The notes below the pieces were generated by a model that saw only the letters and a list, made by a program, of their open reading frames with translations, searched no databases and was not told the DNA's origin. A stretch of DNA of 60,892 nt from Bacillota bacterium (GTDB lineage: Bacteria; Bacillota; Clostridia; Acetivibrionales; JAMNXU01), in assembly GCA_023623175.1 (NCBI GenBank), contig JAMNXU010000016.1, forward strand, positions 1 to 60,892, given 5' to 3'. A program made the translations under genes and the position numbers. Shown here piece after piece: positions 1 through 8,233 of this stretch (positions are counted from its first letter, which is position 1; each line of letters opens with the position of its first letter).

Positions 1-111
1 TCACAAGAGATCCTCCTTTTCAATGGTTTTTTATGGTGATTACATCGTATCAAAAAGTGAGGATCTCTTGTTATTTTTTATCCTGAAAATGTCCTACAAT
101 TATTTTACACT
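1..111. mobile_element. Outer end of an insertion-sequence-like element entering from the left
   Basis: No gene is visible here. A 12-bp inverted repeat (arms 4-15 and 59-70) is followed by a terminal sequence at 92-111. Read outward-in on the minus strand, that sequence is AGTGTAAAATAATTGTAGGA. A sequence with 16 of 20 identical bases, in the opposite orientation, lies at 60783-60802. I infer that this is the end of a transposable element whose body lies left of the window. No transposase can be seen and the family cannot be assigned. Confidence 0.45.
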
Positions 112-438
112 ATGGTTTTGTCATTGTGTATTGACACCGTTAAGCAACAGTGCTATTGTAATTTAGAAACAACTGTTGGGCTTGCATGCGTAAACGACTG
201 TGAGCCTTGTAATGAAGTCAGGCAAAATGAACTCAACGAGAGAGGGACCGTATATTTGAAGGAATGTGTATTGTATGACCGCGAATGTATTGACTGCGGC
301 GAATGCGATCTGTGCGACCTCGACAGCAGCAAGATATGCGACAATTGCTGCAGGTGCATTGAAATGGAAGGCGATTACCGCACTGTCTATTTGAAGGAAT
401 TTATGGAACGGCAGCGCGAAAAGGACAATGAAAACTAA
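112..438 (+). CDS. Small cysteine-rich protein, possibly metal or Fe-S binding
   Basis: A 108-residue soluble protein with 16 cysteines. The densest part, about residues 52-82, has spaced CxxC-type motifs (CIDCGECDLC, then CDNCCRC) that resemble zinc-ribbon or ferredoxin-like ligand clusters. I do not recognise a named family. The segment RGTVYLKE occurs once and a close copy, RTVYLKEF, near the C-terminus, so there may be an internal duplication. The ATG lies directly at the end of the presumed insertion element and has no Shine-Dalgarno sequence. The true N-terminus may therefore have been removed or replaced by the insertion. The 3' end overlaps the convergent glycosyltransferase gene by 4 bp. 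Confidence 0.55.
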   Translation: MVLSLCIDTVKQQCYCNLETTVGLACVNDCEPCNEVRQNELNERGTVYLKECVLYDRECIDCGECDLCDLDSSKICDNCCRCIEMEGDYRTVYLKEFMERQREKDNEN

Positions 439-2450
439 AGGAAGGGATATTCTTCCTTTAGTTTTTTCATTCTGTTGCGCGCATATTTGCTGTCAAACAG
501 GCGGTCATACATGCTATAGAAGGTATAGGCCTGATAATACTGGTCTGTTTCGTAATAGAGATCCGCAAGGGCCAGTATGATAAAACTGCACTCCTTGTCC
601 AGGTTATAGCCCTTCCTGTAAGCTTCGAGAGCTTTTTCATAATTGCCCAGGGCCCTGTATCCGTTTCCGAGGTGATAATAACTGTATTTTGAAGGATCGA
701 TGGATATGGCTATATTGGCTTCCTTTATACATTCCTCGTAACGGCCGCCGAGATACAGCAGCTTCGCGTAATTGCTGTGAGCAGTTTCATTGTAGGGAGC
801 TACCTTGATTGCAAGTTTGAACGATTCTTCGGCCTTTTTAAACAATTCCTCGTCCTCGCACCCGCCGATTTCATACAAATCCATGTACGCTGCGGCAAGC
901 GAACTGTACCCCCTGTCGCTGTAGGGCGCCTTTTCCACCACATCGGACCACAGGCGGACTTCATCGCTGTAAACATAGTTCCGTTTCAGCGTCATAACGG
1001 TATAGTACGGAATCATGACAATCGACACGGCAATGAACAGCGTAATCGGCTTTGCAAAAACATTGCGCGCTTCGCCTTCGAGGTTCCACTGGGCAAATAT
1101 CAAGCCCGCGATGGCCATTATAAACCCGGCCATCGGCAAATACAGCCGGTGTTCAAAATATACATCCTTTATTGAAATAAACGACGACTCAACGGACAGC
1201 GCTATGAAAAACCAAAGCACGCCGAAGCAGAAAAGCTTGTTTTTCTTCCGGTTGTAAAGGGCAATCAGTCCTATTGCAAGCAATACGATAAAACAAACCC
1301 AGGAGTAATTGTCCAGTATGGAATAGGATTTCGGAAAATCGTTGCTGTAGTCAAAGCATTGCCTGTCAGGTATGAAAAGCAGGCGAATGTAAAGCATTAT
1401 TACATTCATTTGAGTATAAAAATACACAAGCCTGCTCATGTCGGTGCTTGCCTTGAACTGTCCTCCCGGGTCGCTCTGGCTGTATCCTCCGAGGAAAAGC
1501 TCTGTTCCGGGTATTATGACGACAGTGGACAGCAATACCGCCAAAAACAGCGCGCGTTTCCACCAGCGCGTTTTCCCGTCCTTCAGGAAAAACAGAAATT
1601 CTATCGTCGTAAGCATGAACGGTATCGTGATGGTGTTTTCCTTCGAATACATCGCCAATACCGTAAAAACGAGCGTCAGCAGAAAATATGCGATCCTGTT
1701 CCTGATGCGGTAAAGAATAAAGAACAGTACGGACAGCAAATAGAACATGGAAGCGAGCGACGCAATTCTCTGTACTATATATGTCACTGCATTTACCTGC
1801 ATCGGATGGCATACGAACACAAGCGCCGATACGGTCGAAACAAGGTGCTTGTACCTGCCGGGAAGTTTGCCGGAGAAATGTTCAAGGGACAATATGTTCC
1901 TGATTATCAGGTAAACAAGCCATGCGTTGAATACGTGTATTATAAGATTTGTTGCATGGAAACCGACGAGCTCGCCATCGCGCAGCATGTTTGTAATTTG
2001 CCCGGCAAGCTTTGCAGTGAAATCATCGGGATAAATGGGCAAAAAACCGGTTATAACCGCCGCGGCAAGGGAAATAAACAGTCTTTGCCACAGCTTAAGG
2101 GCTTTCCTGATCTTCCTGAGGGACAAAACCGTATACAGCACCAAAAACGCTGCAATTCCGGAAACAATACCGCACAGTATCCTTGCCGCCAGGGCTGTCA
2201 CTGTCAGCTTGTTGTGAATGGTCCAGTTTATCGAAAACGTGATGTAGACAATGAAGCGTGAGGAATAAAAATCCCACATCGCCTTAATGTCGGAAAGATC
2301 CCTGATTGACTTGTTGTTGACTATGGAACCGTAATCATCGAGTACAAAGGGAGCCGTAAAACTGTTTGCATAAGCAATCAGTCCAACAACGGCAATTACC
2401 AGGAGCACAAGAGCTTTCCTGCCAAGTTTTTTTTCAAGCCTGTCAATCAT
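435..2450 (-). CDS. TMTC-like membrane glycosyltransferase with C-terminal TPR repeats
   Basis: 671 residues. The N-terminal two thirds is a polytopic membrane domain. It starts with one membrane segment (about 12-30) followed by an FVLDD motif at about 35, which matches the Asp-Asp motif of GT-C fold protein O-mannosyltransferases of the TMTC/PMT type. Further family-like blocks are NLIIHVFNAWLVY, CHPMQVNAVTYIVQRIASL and YSKENTITIPF. About residues 530-671 form three or four TPR repeats. TMTC-type proteins are thought to transfer sugar from a lipid-linked donor to protein on the outer face of the membrane. The substrate here is unknown. The ATG is preceded by GGTGAGGT. The gene stands alone and converges on the cysteine-rich gene. 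Confidence 0.7.
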   Translation of the reverse strand: MIDRLEKKLGRKALVLLVIAVVGLIAYANSFTAPFVLDDYGSIVNNKSIRDLSDIKAMWDFYSSRFIVYITFSINWTIHNKLTVTALAARILCGIVSGIAAFLVLYTVLSLRKIRKALKLWQRLFISLAAAVITGFLPIYPDDFTAKLAGQITNMLRDGELVGFHATNLIIHVFNAWLVYLIIRNILSLEHFSGKLPGRYKHLVSTVSALVFVCHPMQVNAVTYIVQRIASLASMFYLLSVLFFILYRIRNRIAYFLLTLVFTVLAMYSKENTITIPFMLTTIEFLFFLKDGKTRWWKRALFLAVLLSTVVIIPGTELFLGGYSQSDPGGQFKASTDMSRLVYFYTQMNVIMLYIRLLFIPDRQCFDYSNDFPKSYSILDNYSWVCFIVLLAIGLIALYNRKKNKLFCFGVLWFFIALSVESSFISIKDVYFEHRLYLPMAGFIMAIAGLIFAQWNLEGEARNVFAKPITLFIAVSIVMIPYYTVMTLKRNYVYSDEVRLWSDVVEKAPYSDRGYSSLAAAYMDLYEIGGCEDEELFKKAEESFKLAIKVAPYNETAHSNYAKLLYLGGRYEECIKEANIAISIDPSKYSYYHLGNGYRALGNYEKALEAYRKGYNLDKECSFIILALADLYYETDQYYQAYTFYSMYDRLFDSKYARNRMKKLKEEYPFL

Positions 2451-2693
2451 GGTTCTTATACCTCACCGGTTCTTATGTTTATAAATTTGTACGCAATTAT
2501 TTTTCCGATGATAATATTCTGATAACATTCTGACGTGTATGCTACCGCCTTTGTTCCATGATAACATTATTTACATCAAATGACAATCAAGTGAATGTGG
2601 ATATTTATTGTATTTAAAATTCAACTTTCCCAGCTGAAACCGCAGCACTTCACGCGGAAAGGTCACGCCGGTTTTTCGGTCATTATTTATCAA

Positions 2694-2722
2694 TGGATAA
2701 TTTTTGTCCTTTATGCTAAAAT
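2694..2722 (+). promoter_or_regulatory. Sigma-A-type promoter for the desulfurase-thiI operon
   Basis: TGGATA (2694-2699), 17-bp spacer, TAAAAT (2717-2722) preceded by an extended -10 TGC (2714-2716). It lies about 65 bp before the start codon. The rest of the gap 2451-2788 shows no credible gene; both strands only give short shadow frames. Confidence 0.45.
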
Positions 2723-2788
2723 AACTAAGGTGTAAGCCGGTGAACAAGCAATCGTGCGAAAATTTAACATAAAATCGGTGAATAGGCA

Positions 2789-3952
2789 ATGAACAAAGAA
2801 GTCTATCTTGACAACAGCGCAACTACAAGACCGTATGAAGATGTTATCAGGTATATGAGCGAAACGGCGCTCGAATGCTACGGCAACCCTTCATCGCTTC
2901 ACAAAAAGGGAATAGAGGCGGAAAGGCTTGTTAAAAAGGCGCGCGTCATCATAGCCCGTTCGCTGAATGCCCAGGACAGCGAGATTATTTTCACGTCTTC
3001 GGGCACCGAATCGAATAACCTTGCGATTCTCGGCTACCTTGAAGCCAACGCGAGAAAAGGCAGGCATGTGATTACTTCCGCCATTGAACATCCCTCGGTC
3101 CTCGAGGTATTCAGGTACCTTTCAGAAAAAGGCTACGGCGTTGATTTTGTAAAAGTTGACGGAAACGGAGTCGTGGATCTTGACATGCTTGAATCGCTCA
3201 TCAGGGGCGATACGGCATTGATAAGCATAATGGTCGTAAATAACGAAACCGGGACAATACAGCCCGTTGAAGAAATAGCAAAGCTTCGCGACGCCAGGAA
3301 TCCCGATGCCGTAATCCATGTCGATGCCGTCCAGGCTTTCGGAAAGGTCCGGCTCAATCCTTCCAAATCAGGCATCGGGCTTATGTCCGTGAGCTCTCAC
3401 AAGATTCACGGGCCCAAGGGCGTCGGCGCGCTCTTTGTTGATAAGAATATAAGGATAAAACCTCTTTTTCACGGGGGCGGGCAGGAATCGCTGCTGAGAT
3501 CCGGAACTGAAAACGTTCCCGGGATATGCGGTTTCGGGCTTGCAGCGGAAATAGCCCTGGAAAATATGAACCGGTCTTACGATCATGTTAAAAAACTGAA
3601 GAAACTGCTGCTTGAAAGCCTTTCGAAAATTGAGGGACGGTACAGGGTGATCAGCCCCGAATCGGCACTGCCTTATATAGTGAACATAGCTTTCCCGGGA
3701 GTCAAATCGGAAGTGCTGCTGCATCATCTTGAAGAGCGCAATATTTATGTTTCCACGGGTTCGGCATGTTCATCGAGAAAGAAAATGTTCAGCCATGTGC
3801 TGGAAGCCATGAACGTTCCGCCCGCTGAGATGGACGGGGCTATAAGGATTAGCTTTTCCTGCGAAAACGATGAAAGCGACGTGGAAGCAATTGTCGAAGC
3901 GCTCAGCGAAATAGTGCCGAAACTACAAAATATCCGGAGAGGTCCAAGATGA
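2789..3952 (+). CDS. Cysteine desulfurase (NifS/IscS-like), partner of ThiI
   Basis: 387 residues, a class V aminotransferase fold that removes sulfur from L-cysteine as an enzyme-bound persulfide. The PLP-binding lysine is K205 in SSHKIHGPKG. The persulfide cysteine is C327 in TGSACSSRKK. The N-terminal YLDNSATTRPYEDV is family-typical and fixes the start even though the ribosome binding site is weak. The stop overlaps the thiI start by 4 bp (ATGA), so the two are co-translated. In B. subtilis a dedicated desulfurase (NifZ) next to thiI supplies sulfur for 4-thiouridine in tRNA, and the same role is inferred here. A second desulfurase at 14947-16128 belongs to the Fe-S cluster operon. Confidence 0.93.
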   Translation: MNKEVYLDNSATTRPYEDVIRYMSETALECYGNPSSLHKKGIEAERLVKKARVIIARSLNAQDSEIIFTSSGTESNNLAILGYLEANARKGRHVITSAIEHPSVLEVFRYLSEKGYGVDFVKVDGNGVVDLDMLESLIRGDTALISIMVVNNETGTIQPVEEIAKLRDARNPDAVIHVDAVQAFGKVRLNPSKSGIGLMSVSSHKIHGPKGVGALFVDKNIRIKPLFHGGGQESLLRSGTENVPGICGFGLAAEIALENMNRSYDHVKKLKKLLLESLSKIEGRYRVISPESALPYIVNIAFPGVKSEVLLHHLEERNIYVSTGSACSSRKKMFSHVLEAMNVPPAEMDGAIRISFSCENDESDVEAIVEALSEIVPKLQNIRRGPR

Positions 3953-5145
3953 AGAAAATAATACTTGTAAGATACGGAGAAATAATGCTTAAAGGATTGA
4001 ACAGGCCATATTTTGAAGAAAGGCTTGTCAGAAACATAAAAAGCTCGCTGTCGGACCTGGGCAGGGTTGACGTGATCAAGTCCCAGGGGCGCATTTTTAT
4101 TGAACCAGCGGATGATGAATATGATTTTGACAAGGCCCTGGACAGGCTTACGCGGGTTTTCGGCATAGTGTCGGTAAGTCCCGTGCTGAAAACCGAAGCC
4201 GACTTTGACTCAATACAGCAGAACTCGGTCTTAATGGTGAAAAAACTGCTCGAAAAGAACAACCATATCACTTTCAAGGTTGAAACCAAGAGGGGCGATA
4301 AGACTTACCCGATGAAATCGCCTGAAATAAGCAAAAAACTGGGCGCCCACATACTGAGGTCCTTTCCGCGCCTGTCCGTGGACGTTCATAACCCTGATTT
4401 CATCCTTTTCGTGGAAGTCAGGGATCACGCCTATATTTTCACCGAAATCATACCCGCCAACGGCGGAATGCCCACGGGTACAAACGGGAAAGCCGTACTG
4501 CTGCTTTCGGGAGGCATTGACAGCCCCGTGGCGGGCTGGATGGTAGCCAAGAGGGGCGTCGAAATCGAAGCCGTTCATTTCTACAGCTACCCGTACACCA
4601 GCGAAAGGTCGAAAGACAAGGTAATAGACCTTACGAGAATCCTGAGCGAATATTGCGGCGCAATCAGGCTTCACATTGTGCCTTTTACCGAAATACAGCT
4701 TGAAATTAACGAGAAATGCCCCGTGGACCAGCTTACTATCATAATGAGAAGGTTCATGATGCGGATTGCCGAAATTATTGCTAGAAAAAACGGATGCCAG
4801 GCGCTTGTAACCGGTGAGAGCCTCGGGCAGGTTGCAAGCCAGACGATGGAAAGCATCGTGGTTACCGATTCAGTGGTCAACATGCCTGTTTTCAGGCCCC
4901 TGATAGGTATGGACAAGAACGAAGTCATAAATATTGCAAAGAAAATCAACACGTACGAAACTTCGATACTGCCCTACGAGGATTGCTGCACGGTTTTCGT
5001 GGCAAAACACCCGCAGACGCGTCCGCGCCTTGAAAAAACCGAGCATTTCGAAAAGGTTCTCGACACGGAAGGCCTTATAAACAGGGCTGTCGAAAATACC
5101 GAGATCCTGACGGTTACTTCGCGTGATGCCGTTTCCTTTAGTTGA
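3949..5145 (+). CDS. thiI: tRNA 4-thiouridine synthetase ThiI
   Basis: 398 residues. A ferredoxin-like domain and THUMP domain (about residues 1-165) bind the tRNA 3' end. The PP-loop ATPase domain carries the SGGIDSP signature at about 186-192, which adenylates U8 before sulfur insertion. The C-terminal rhodanese domain of the E. coli enzyme is absent, as in Bacillus-type ThiI of about 400 residues, so sulfur probably comes directly from the upstream desulfurase. It is translationally coupled to that gene (4-bp overlap). The glyA promoter -35 box overlaps its stop codon. Confidence 0.95.
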   Translation: MKKIILVRYGEIMLKGLNRPYFEERLVRNIKSSLSDLGRVDVIKSQGRIFIEPADDEYDFDKALDRLTRVFGIVSVSPVLKTEADFDSIQQNSVLMVKKLLEKNNHITFKVETKRGDKTYPMKSPEISKKLGAHILRSFPRLSVDVHNPDFILFVEVRDHAYIFTEIIPANGGMPTGTNGKAVLLLSGGIDSPVAGWMVAKRGVEIEAVHFYSYPYTSERSKDKVIDLTRILSEYCGAIRLHIVPFTEIQLEINEKCPVDQLTIIMRRFMMRIAEIIARKNGCQALVTGESLGQVASQTMESIVVTDSVVNMPVFRPLIGMDKNEVINIAKKINTYETSILPYEDCCTVFVAKHPQTRPRLEKTEHFEKVLDTEGLINRAVENTEILTVTSRDAVSFS

Positions 5146-5171
5146 CACCCCTGTTTTTTATTTAATATAAT
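5142..5171 (+). promoter_or_regulatory. Strong sigma-A-type promoter for the glyA leader
   Basis: Perfect TTGACA (5142-5147) and TATAAT (5166-5171) separated by 18 bp. The -35 box overlaps the thiI stop codon. The predicted start near 5178 leaves a leader of about 310 nt containing the riboswitch. Confidence 0.85.
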
Positions 5172-5204
5172 TACTTAGTGAAATGAGTAAATACGGCGGA
5201 TGAT

Positions 5205-5375
5205 TGCCATGGGAGAGATACCTTGAAAAAAGGTACACCGAAGGAGTCATACTCTCAGGTAAAACAAGACTGTGGCATGACGCAACTCTGGAGAGACCAT
5301 TTATGGCGCCGAAGGGGCAAACTTTTGAAGATTCACGCTTCAAAGGAAAATCTCTCAGGCAAAAGGACAGAGACA
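5205..5375 (+). promoter_or_regulatory. Tandem glycine riboswitch (gcvT-type) upstream of glyA
   Basis: Two consecutive glycine aptamers can be read. Aptamer 1 runs from about 5205 to 5280, with GGGAGAGA at 5211, CCGAAGGAG at about 5239 and CTCTCAGG at about 5252. It is closed by pairing of GCCA (5206) with TGGC (about 5273). Aptamer 2 runs from about 5286 to 5374, with CTCTGGAGAGACC, GCCGAAGGGGC and TCTCTCAGGCAAAAGGACAGAG. Its P1 pairs CTCTG (5286-5290) with CAGAG (5368-5372). These are the conserved blocks of the gcvT RNA motif. Such riboswitches mostly turn on glycine use when glycine is abundant, which would fit SHMT running from glycine to serine or one-carbon units. Confidence 0.93.
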
Positions 5376-5400
5376 CAAAGACTGGCTTTTCAAAGCTTCT

Positions 5401-5463
5401 GGTGTTTATGCTCAATGGTCAAATCCGGAGATTTGACTTTTTTTCATTCACGGCATAAACACC
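5401..5463 (+). terminator. Riboswitch expression platform: terminator nested in a second inverted repeat
   Basis: An intrinsic terminator hairpin (arms GTCAAATC 5418-5425 and GATTTGAC 5430-5437, CGGA loop) is followed by seven T residues (5438-5444). It lies inside a perfect 11-bp inverted repeat, GGTGTTTATGC (5401-5411) with GCATAAACACC (5453-5463), whose second arm is downstream of the U-run and just before the glyA ribosome binding site. Termination therefore appears to be controlled before glyA. Confidence 0.85.
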
Positions 5464-5488
5464 AATAAAAATGCATGGGAGGTTCACA

Positions 5489-6730
5489 ATGTACAGTCTC
5501 AGGGAATTGTCCAAAATCGATCCAGAAGTTGCGGATGCGATAGAAAAGGAAGCGCAGAGGCAGAGGAGCAAAATTGAGCTTATTGCCTCGGAAAATTTTG
5601 TCAGCGCAGCCGTCATGGAAGCCCTCGGCTCGCCGCTGACCAACAAGTATGCGGAAGGGTATCCGGGCAAGAGATATTACGGTGGCTGCGAGTACGTCGA
5701 TATCGTTGAAAGCCTCGCCATTGAAAGGGCAAAAAAGCTGTTCGGTGCAGATCACGCCAATGTACAGCCCCATTCGGGAGCCCAGGCGAACATGGCTGTT
5801 TTTTTTGCAGTGCTCAACCCGGGCGACAAGGTGCTCGGAATGAGCCTGGCCCATGGCGGTCATCTGAGCCACGGGATGGCCAAGAACATTTCCGGAAAAT
5901 ATTATGAAGTCGTGTCCTATGGCGTAAGACGCGAAGACTGTCGCATAGATTACGACGAGGTGCGTTCCCTTGCTCTCAGGCACAGGCCCAAACTGATAAT
6001 TGCCGGCGCCAGCGCCTATCCCAGGATTATTGATTTTAAGATATTCAGGGAAATAGCCGACGAGGTTGGAGCGCTGCTGATGGTGGACATGGCCCACATC
6101 GCCGGGCTGGTTGCAGCAGGATTGCATCCGAGTCCCGTTCCGTACGCCCATTTTGTAACGACAACCACTCACAAGACCCTCAGGGGACCTCGCGGAGGCA
6201 TGATACTCTGCACCGCTGAATATGCCAAGGCTATTGACAGCGCCGTATTCCCGGGCATTCAGGGCGGACCGCTGATGCATGTCATCGCCGCCAAGGCCGT
6301 GAGCTTCAAGGAAGCCCTTTCCGACAGCTTCAGGGAATATCAGAAACGCATCAGGAACAATGCACAGGCTCTCGCGGAAGGCCTGATGCGCAGGGGCTTT
6401 GAACTGGTTTCCGGTGGAACGGACAATCACCTGATGCTCGTGGATCTGACCAATATGGGCATCACGGGAAAAGACGCGCAGCACATGCTTGATGAAGTCG
6501 GGATCACCGTAAACAAGAACGGAATTCCTTTTGATACGAAGAGCCCCTTTATTACCAGCGGCATCAGGATAGGAACGCCGGCGGTGACCACAAGGGGAAT
6601 GAATGAACAGGACATGGATGTTATTGCCGATTTGGTCCATAAATGCCTGACGGATTTCGAAGGCTCGAAGCAGGAGGTTATCAGGGGGGTCCGGGAGCTC
6701 TGCGACAGGTACCCTTTATATGAAGCCTGA
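5489..6730 (+). CDS. glyA: Serine hydroxymethyltransferase
   Basis: 413 residues from the ATG at 5489, which is 6 bp after GGGAGG (5477-5482). An in-frame ATG at 5471 lies upstream of that ribosome binding site and is unlikely to be used. The enzyme interconverts serine plus tetrahydrofolate with glycine plus methylene-tetrahydrofolate using PLP. The PLP lysine is K229 in [12 protein letters not shown]. Other family blocks seen are [22 protein letters not shown] and [10 protein letters not shown]. Length is normal for bacterial GlyA (about 412-420). The gene is alone behind a strong promoter and a glycine riboswitch, and works with folD (46443-47294) in one-carbon metabolism. Confidence 0.97.
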   Translation: MYSLRELSKIDPEVADAIEKEAQRQRSKIELIASENFVSAAVMEALGSPLTNKYAEGYPGKRYYGGCEYVDIVESLAIERAKKLFGADHANVQPHSGAQANMAVFFAVLNPGDKVLGMSLAHGGHLSHGMAKNISGKYYEVVSYGVRREDCRIDYDEVRSLALRHRPKLIIAGASAYPRIIDFKIFREIADEVGALLMVDMAHIAGLVAAGLHPSPVPYAHFVTTTTHKTLRGPRGGMILCTAEYAKAIDSAVFPGIQGGPLMHVIAAKAVSFKEALSDSFREYQKRIRNNAQALAEGLMRRGFELVSGGTDNHLMLVDLTNMGITGKDAQHMLDEVGITVNKNGIPFDTKSPFITSGIRIGTPAVTTRGMNEQDMDVIADLVHKCLTDFEGSKQEVIRGVRELCDRYPLYEA

Positions 6731-6875
6731 TTGTCATAAATGTTTTATGTAGTAATGTTTTTGCTTAAATGGCTTTTTCACTTGAAAATACGTTTATTTC
6801 TTCAATTTAAGGCATGAATTCTCAGACAAAAACGCCCAATATCATATAACCAATATTAATATAAATGTAATACTG

Positions 6876-6914
6876 ACTGCACGGGGATAAAACCTGATGC
6901 AGTTTTTTTTTTTT
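6876..6914 (+). terminator. Terminator after glyA
   Basis: ACTGCA (6876-6881) and TGCAGT (6897-6902) form a hairpin followed by a run of 12 T residues. It is about 150 bp after the glyA stop. The stretch 6915-7060 is richer in G+C and has one stop-free frame that reads like a short hydrophobic peptide, but no start signal supports it. Confidence 0.7.
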
Positions 6915-7173
6915 TGACAGCCATCACGCTGTTGCTGTCCATCGCCTTATTTTACGGCAAAACCGTCGACGAACTGCTCGGCTGCGGCGCTTTTTGCTCT
7001 GCAGTTTTCTTCCAGCAATATATAATATGTGGTATAATGTCAATAAGTTAGTTTTCCATTTTTTTAATCTTTTGCATCACTTTGGACATCTCTGTCGATT
7101 CATTTTCATATATAAAAAGTGAATGCAAGGATTGGACTCGCCGGTTAAAACAAGAAGTAATGAGGGGGTAGCC

Positions 7174-8175
7174 ATGAGAATCAAGTTAAAAATTACGGCG
7201 ATTTTTCTTTTGTTGGCGATGATGCTGCCGACAATCACTTATGGTTCGAACGCGGCCAAAGTCGGTGAGTATTCCGTAACCGATGTAGTCAAAAAAGTGA
7301 GCCCGTCGGTTGTAGGGATCATAGGAAAAGCCAAAACGGGCGACACAGTAATTGACTCCTCCGCGGACGGCCTTTTGTTTGGGACGGGGGTAATTATCAA
7401 GCCCAACGGGTACATAATCACCAACGCCCATGTAGTAAGAAACATGGAAAAAATCGTTGTCGTGCTCTCCAACAGCAGGGCGTACCAGGCCAGGCTCAAG
7501 GCCCTAGACAACATGTATGACCTGGCGCTGATAAAAATTGACAAGGGCATGCTGCCCGCCGCCACTTTCGGAGACATGGGCAGCGTGGAAGTCGGGGAAA
7601 CGGTAGTAGCCATAGGTACGCCGCTTTCGTTTTCACTGAGGAACTCTGCGACAATGGGAATTATAAGCGGCATAAACCGTTCAGTCGACAGCGAGTTCAG
7701 GCTGATCCAGTCCGACGTCGCCATCAACAAGGGTAACAGCGGCGGACCGCTCGTAAACATGAAAGGCGAAGTTATAGGTATAACCAGTACCAAGTACATG
7801 GGCTATGGTATAGAGGGAATGAGTTTCTCAATACCCATTGATACTGTACAATACGTGATAAGCCATTTTGAAAAATACGGCAAAGTCATGAGGCCGTGGC
7901 TCGGCGTAAGGATGTCGGAAAGCCTGCTTGCCACTTACGGCCTGCCCACCGATGAAGGTCTGACCATAAACGAGGTGGTTCCCGGTTCTCCGGCTGAAAA
8001 AGCCGGCCTGATGGAAGACGACAGGATCCTGGAAGTTGACGGCGTATCGGTAAATACCATAATTGACTACAACGAATGCATGAAGAAATACCTGCCCGGC
8101 GACACCGCGCAGTTTACAATAATGCGTGCCGGTAATATTATTAAGGTGAGCGTCGTGTTTTCCCAGGTTCCGTGA
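7174..8175 (+). CDS. Exported HtrA/DegP-like serine protease with PDZ domain
   Basis: 333 residues from the ATG at 7174, which follows GAGGGGG (7158-7164) and places a normal signal peptide (about residues 1-23, ending near TYG) at the N-terminus. The trypsin-like S1C domain has the full triad: H86 in TNAHVV, D116 in YDLALIKI and S189 in GNSGGPL. A PDZ domain follows at about 235-330 (GVRMSES, PGSPAEKAGL). Members degrade or refold damaged envelope proteins. Only one PDZ domain is present and there is no membrane anchor beyond the signal sequence. A possible -10 TATAAT lies at 7033-7038. The next gene starts 58 bp downstream and may be co-transcribed. Confidence 0.9.
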   Translation: MRIKLKITAIFLLLAMMLPTITYGSNAAKVGEYSVTDVVKKVSPSVVGIIGKAKTGDTVIDSSADGLLFGTGVIIKPNGYIITNAHVVRNMEKIVVVLSNSRAYQARLKALDNMYDLALIKIDKGMLPAATFGDMGSVEVGETVVAIGTPLSFSLRNSATMGIISGINRSVDSEFRLIQSDVAINKGNSGGPLVNMKGEVIGITSTKYMGYGIEGMSFSIPIDTVQYVISHFEKYGKVMRPWLGVRMSESLLATYGLPTDEGLTINEVVPGSPAEKAGLMEDDRILEVDGVSVNTIIDYNECMKKYLPGDTAQFTIMRAGNIIKVSVVFSQVP

Positions 8176-8233
8176 TTATAAACTGCATGTGTGTTTTCCT
8201 GTTAAAAATATAATGTTTGAAAGGAATATGGCC

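Noticed and set aside
1359..2261. 300-residue plus-strand frame inside the glycosyltransferase gene
   Set aside because: Antisense shadow of a long membrane protein; composition is not protein-like and no start signal is present.
5444..6640. 398-residue minus-strand frame opposite glyA
   Set aside because: Antisense shadow; glyA is certain on the plus strand.
6915..7060. Possible gene remnant after glyA (hydrophobic peptide-like frame)
   Set aside because: Only about 45 codons, no start signal and no recognisable family; could be chance.
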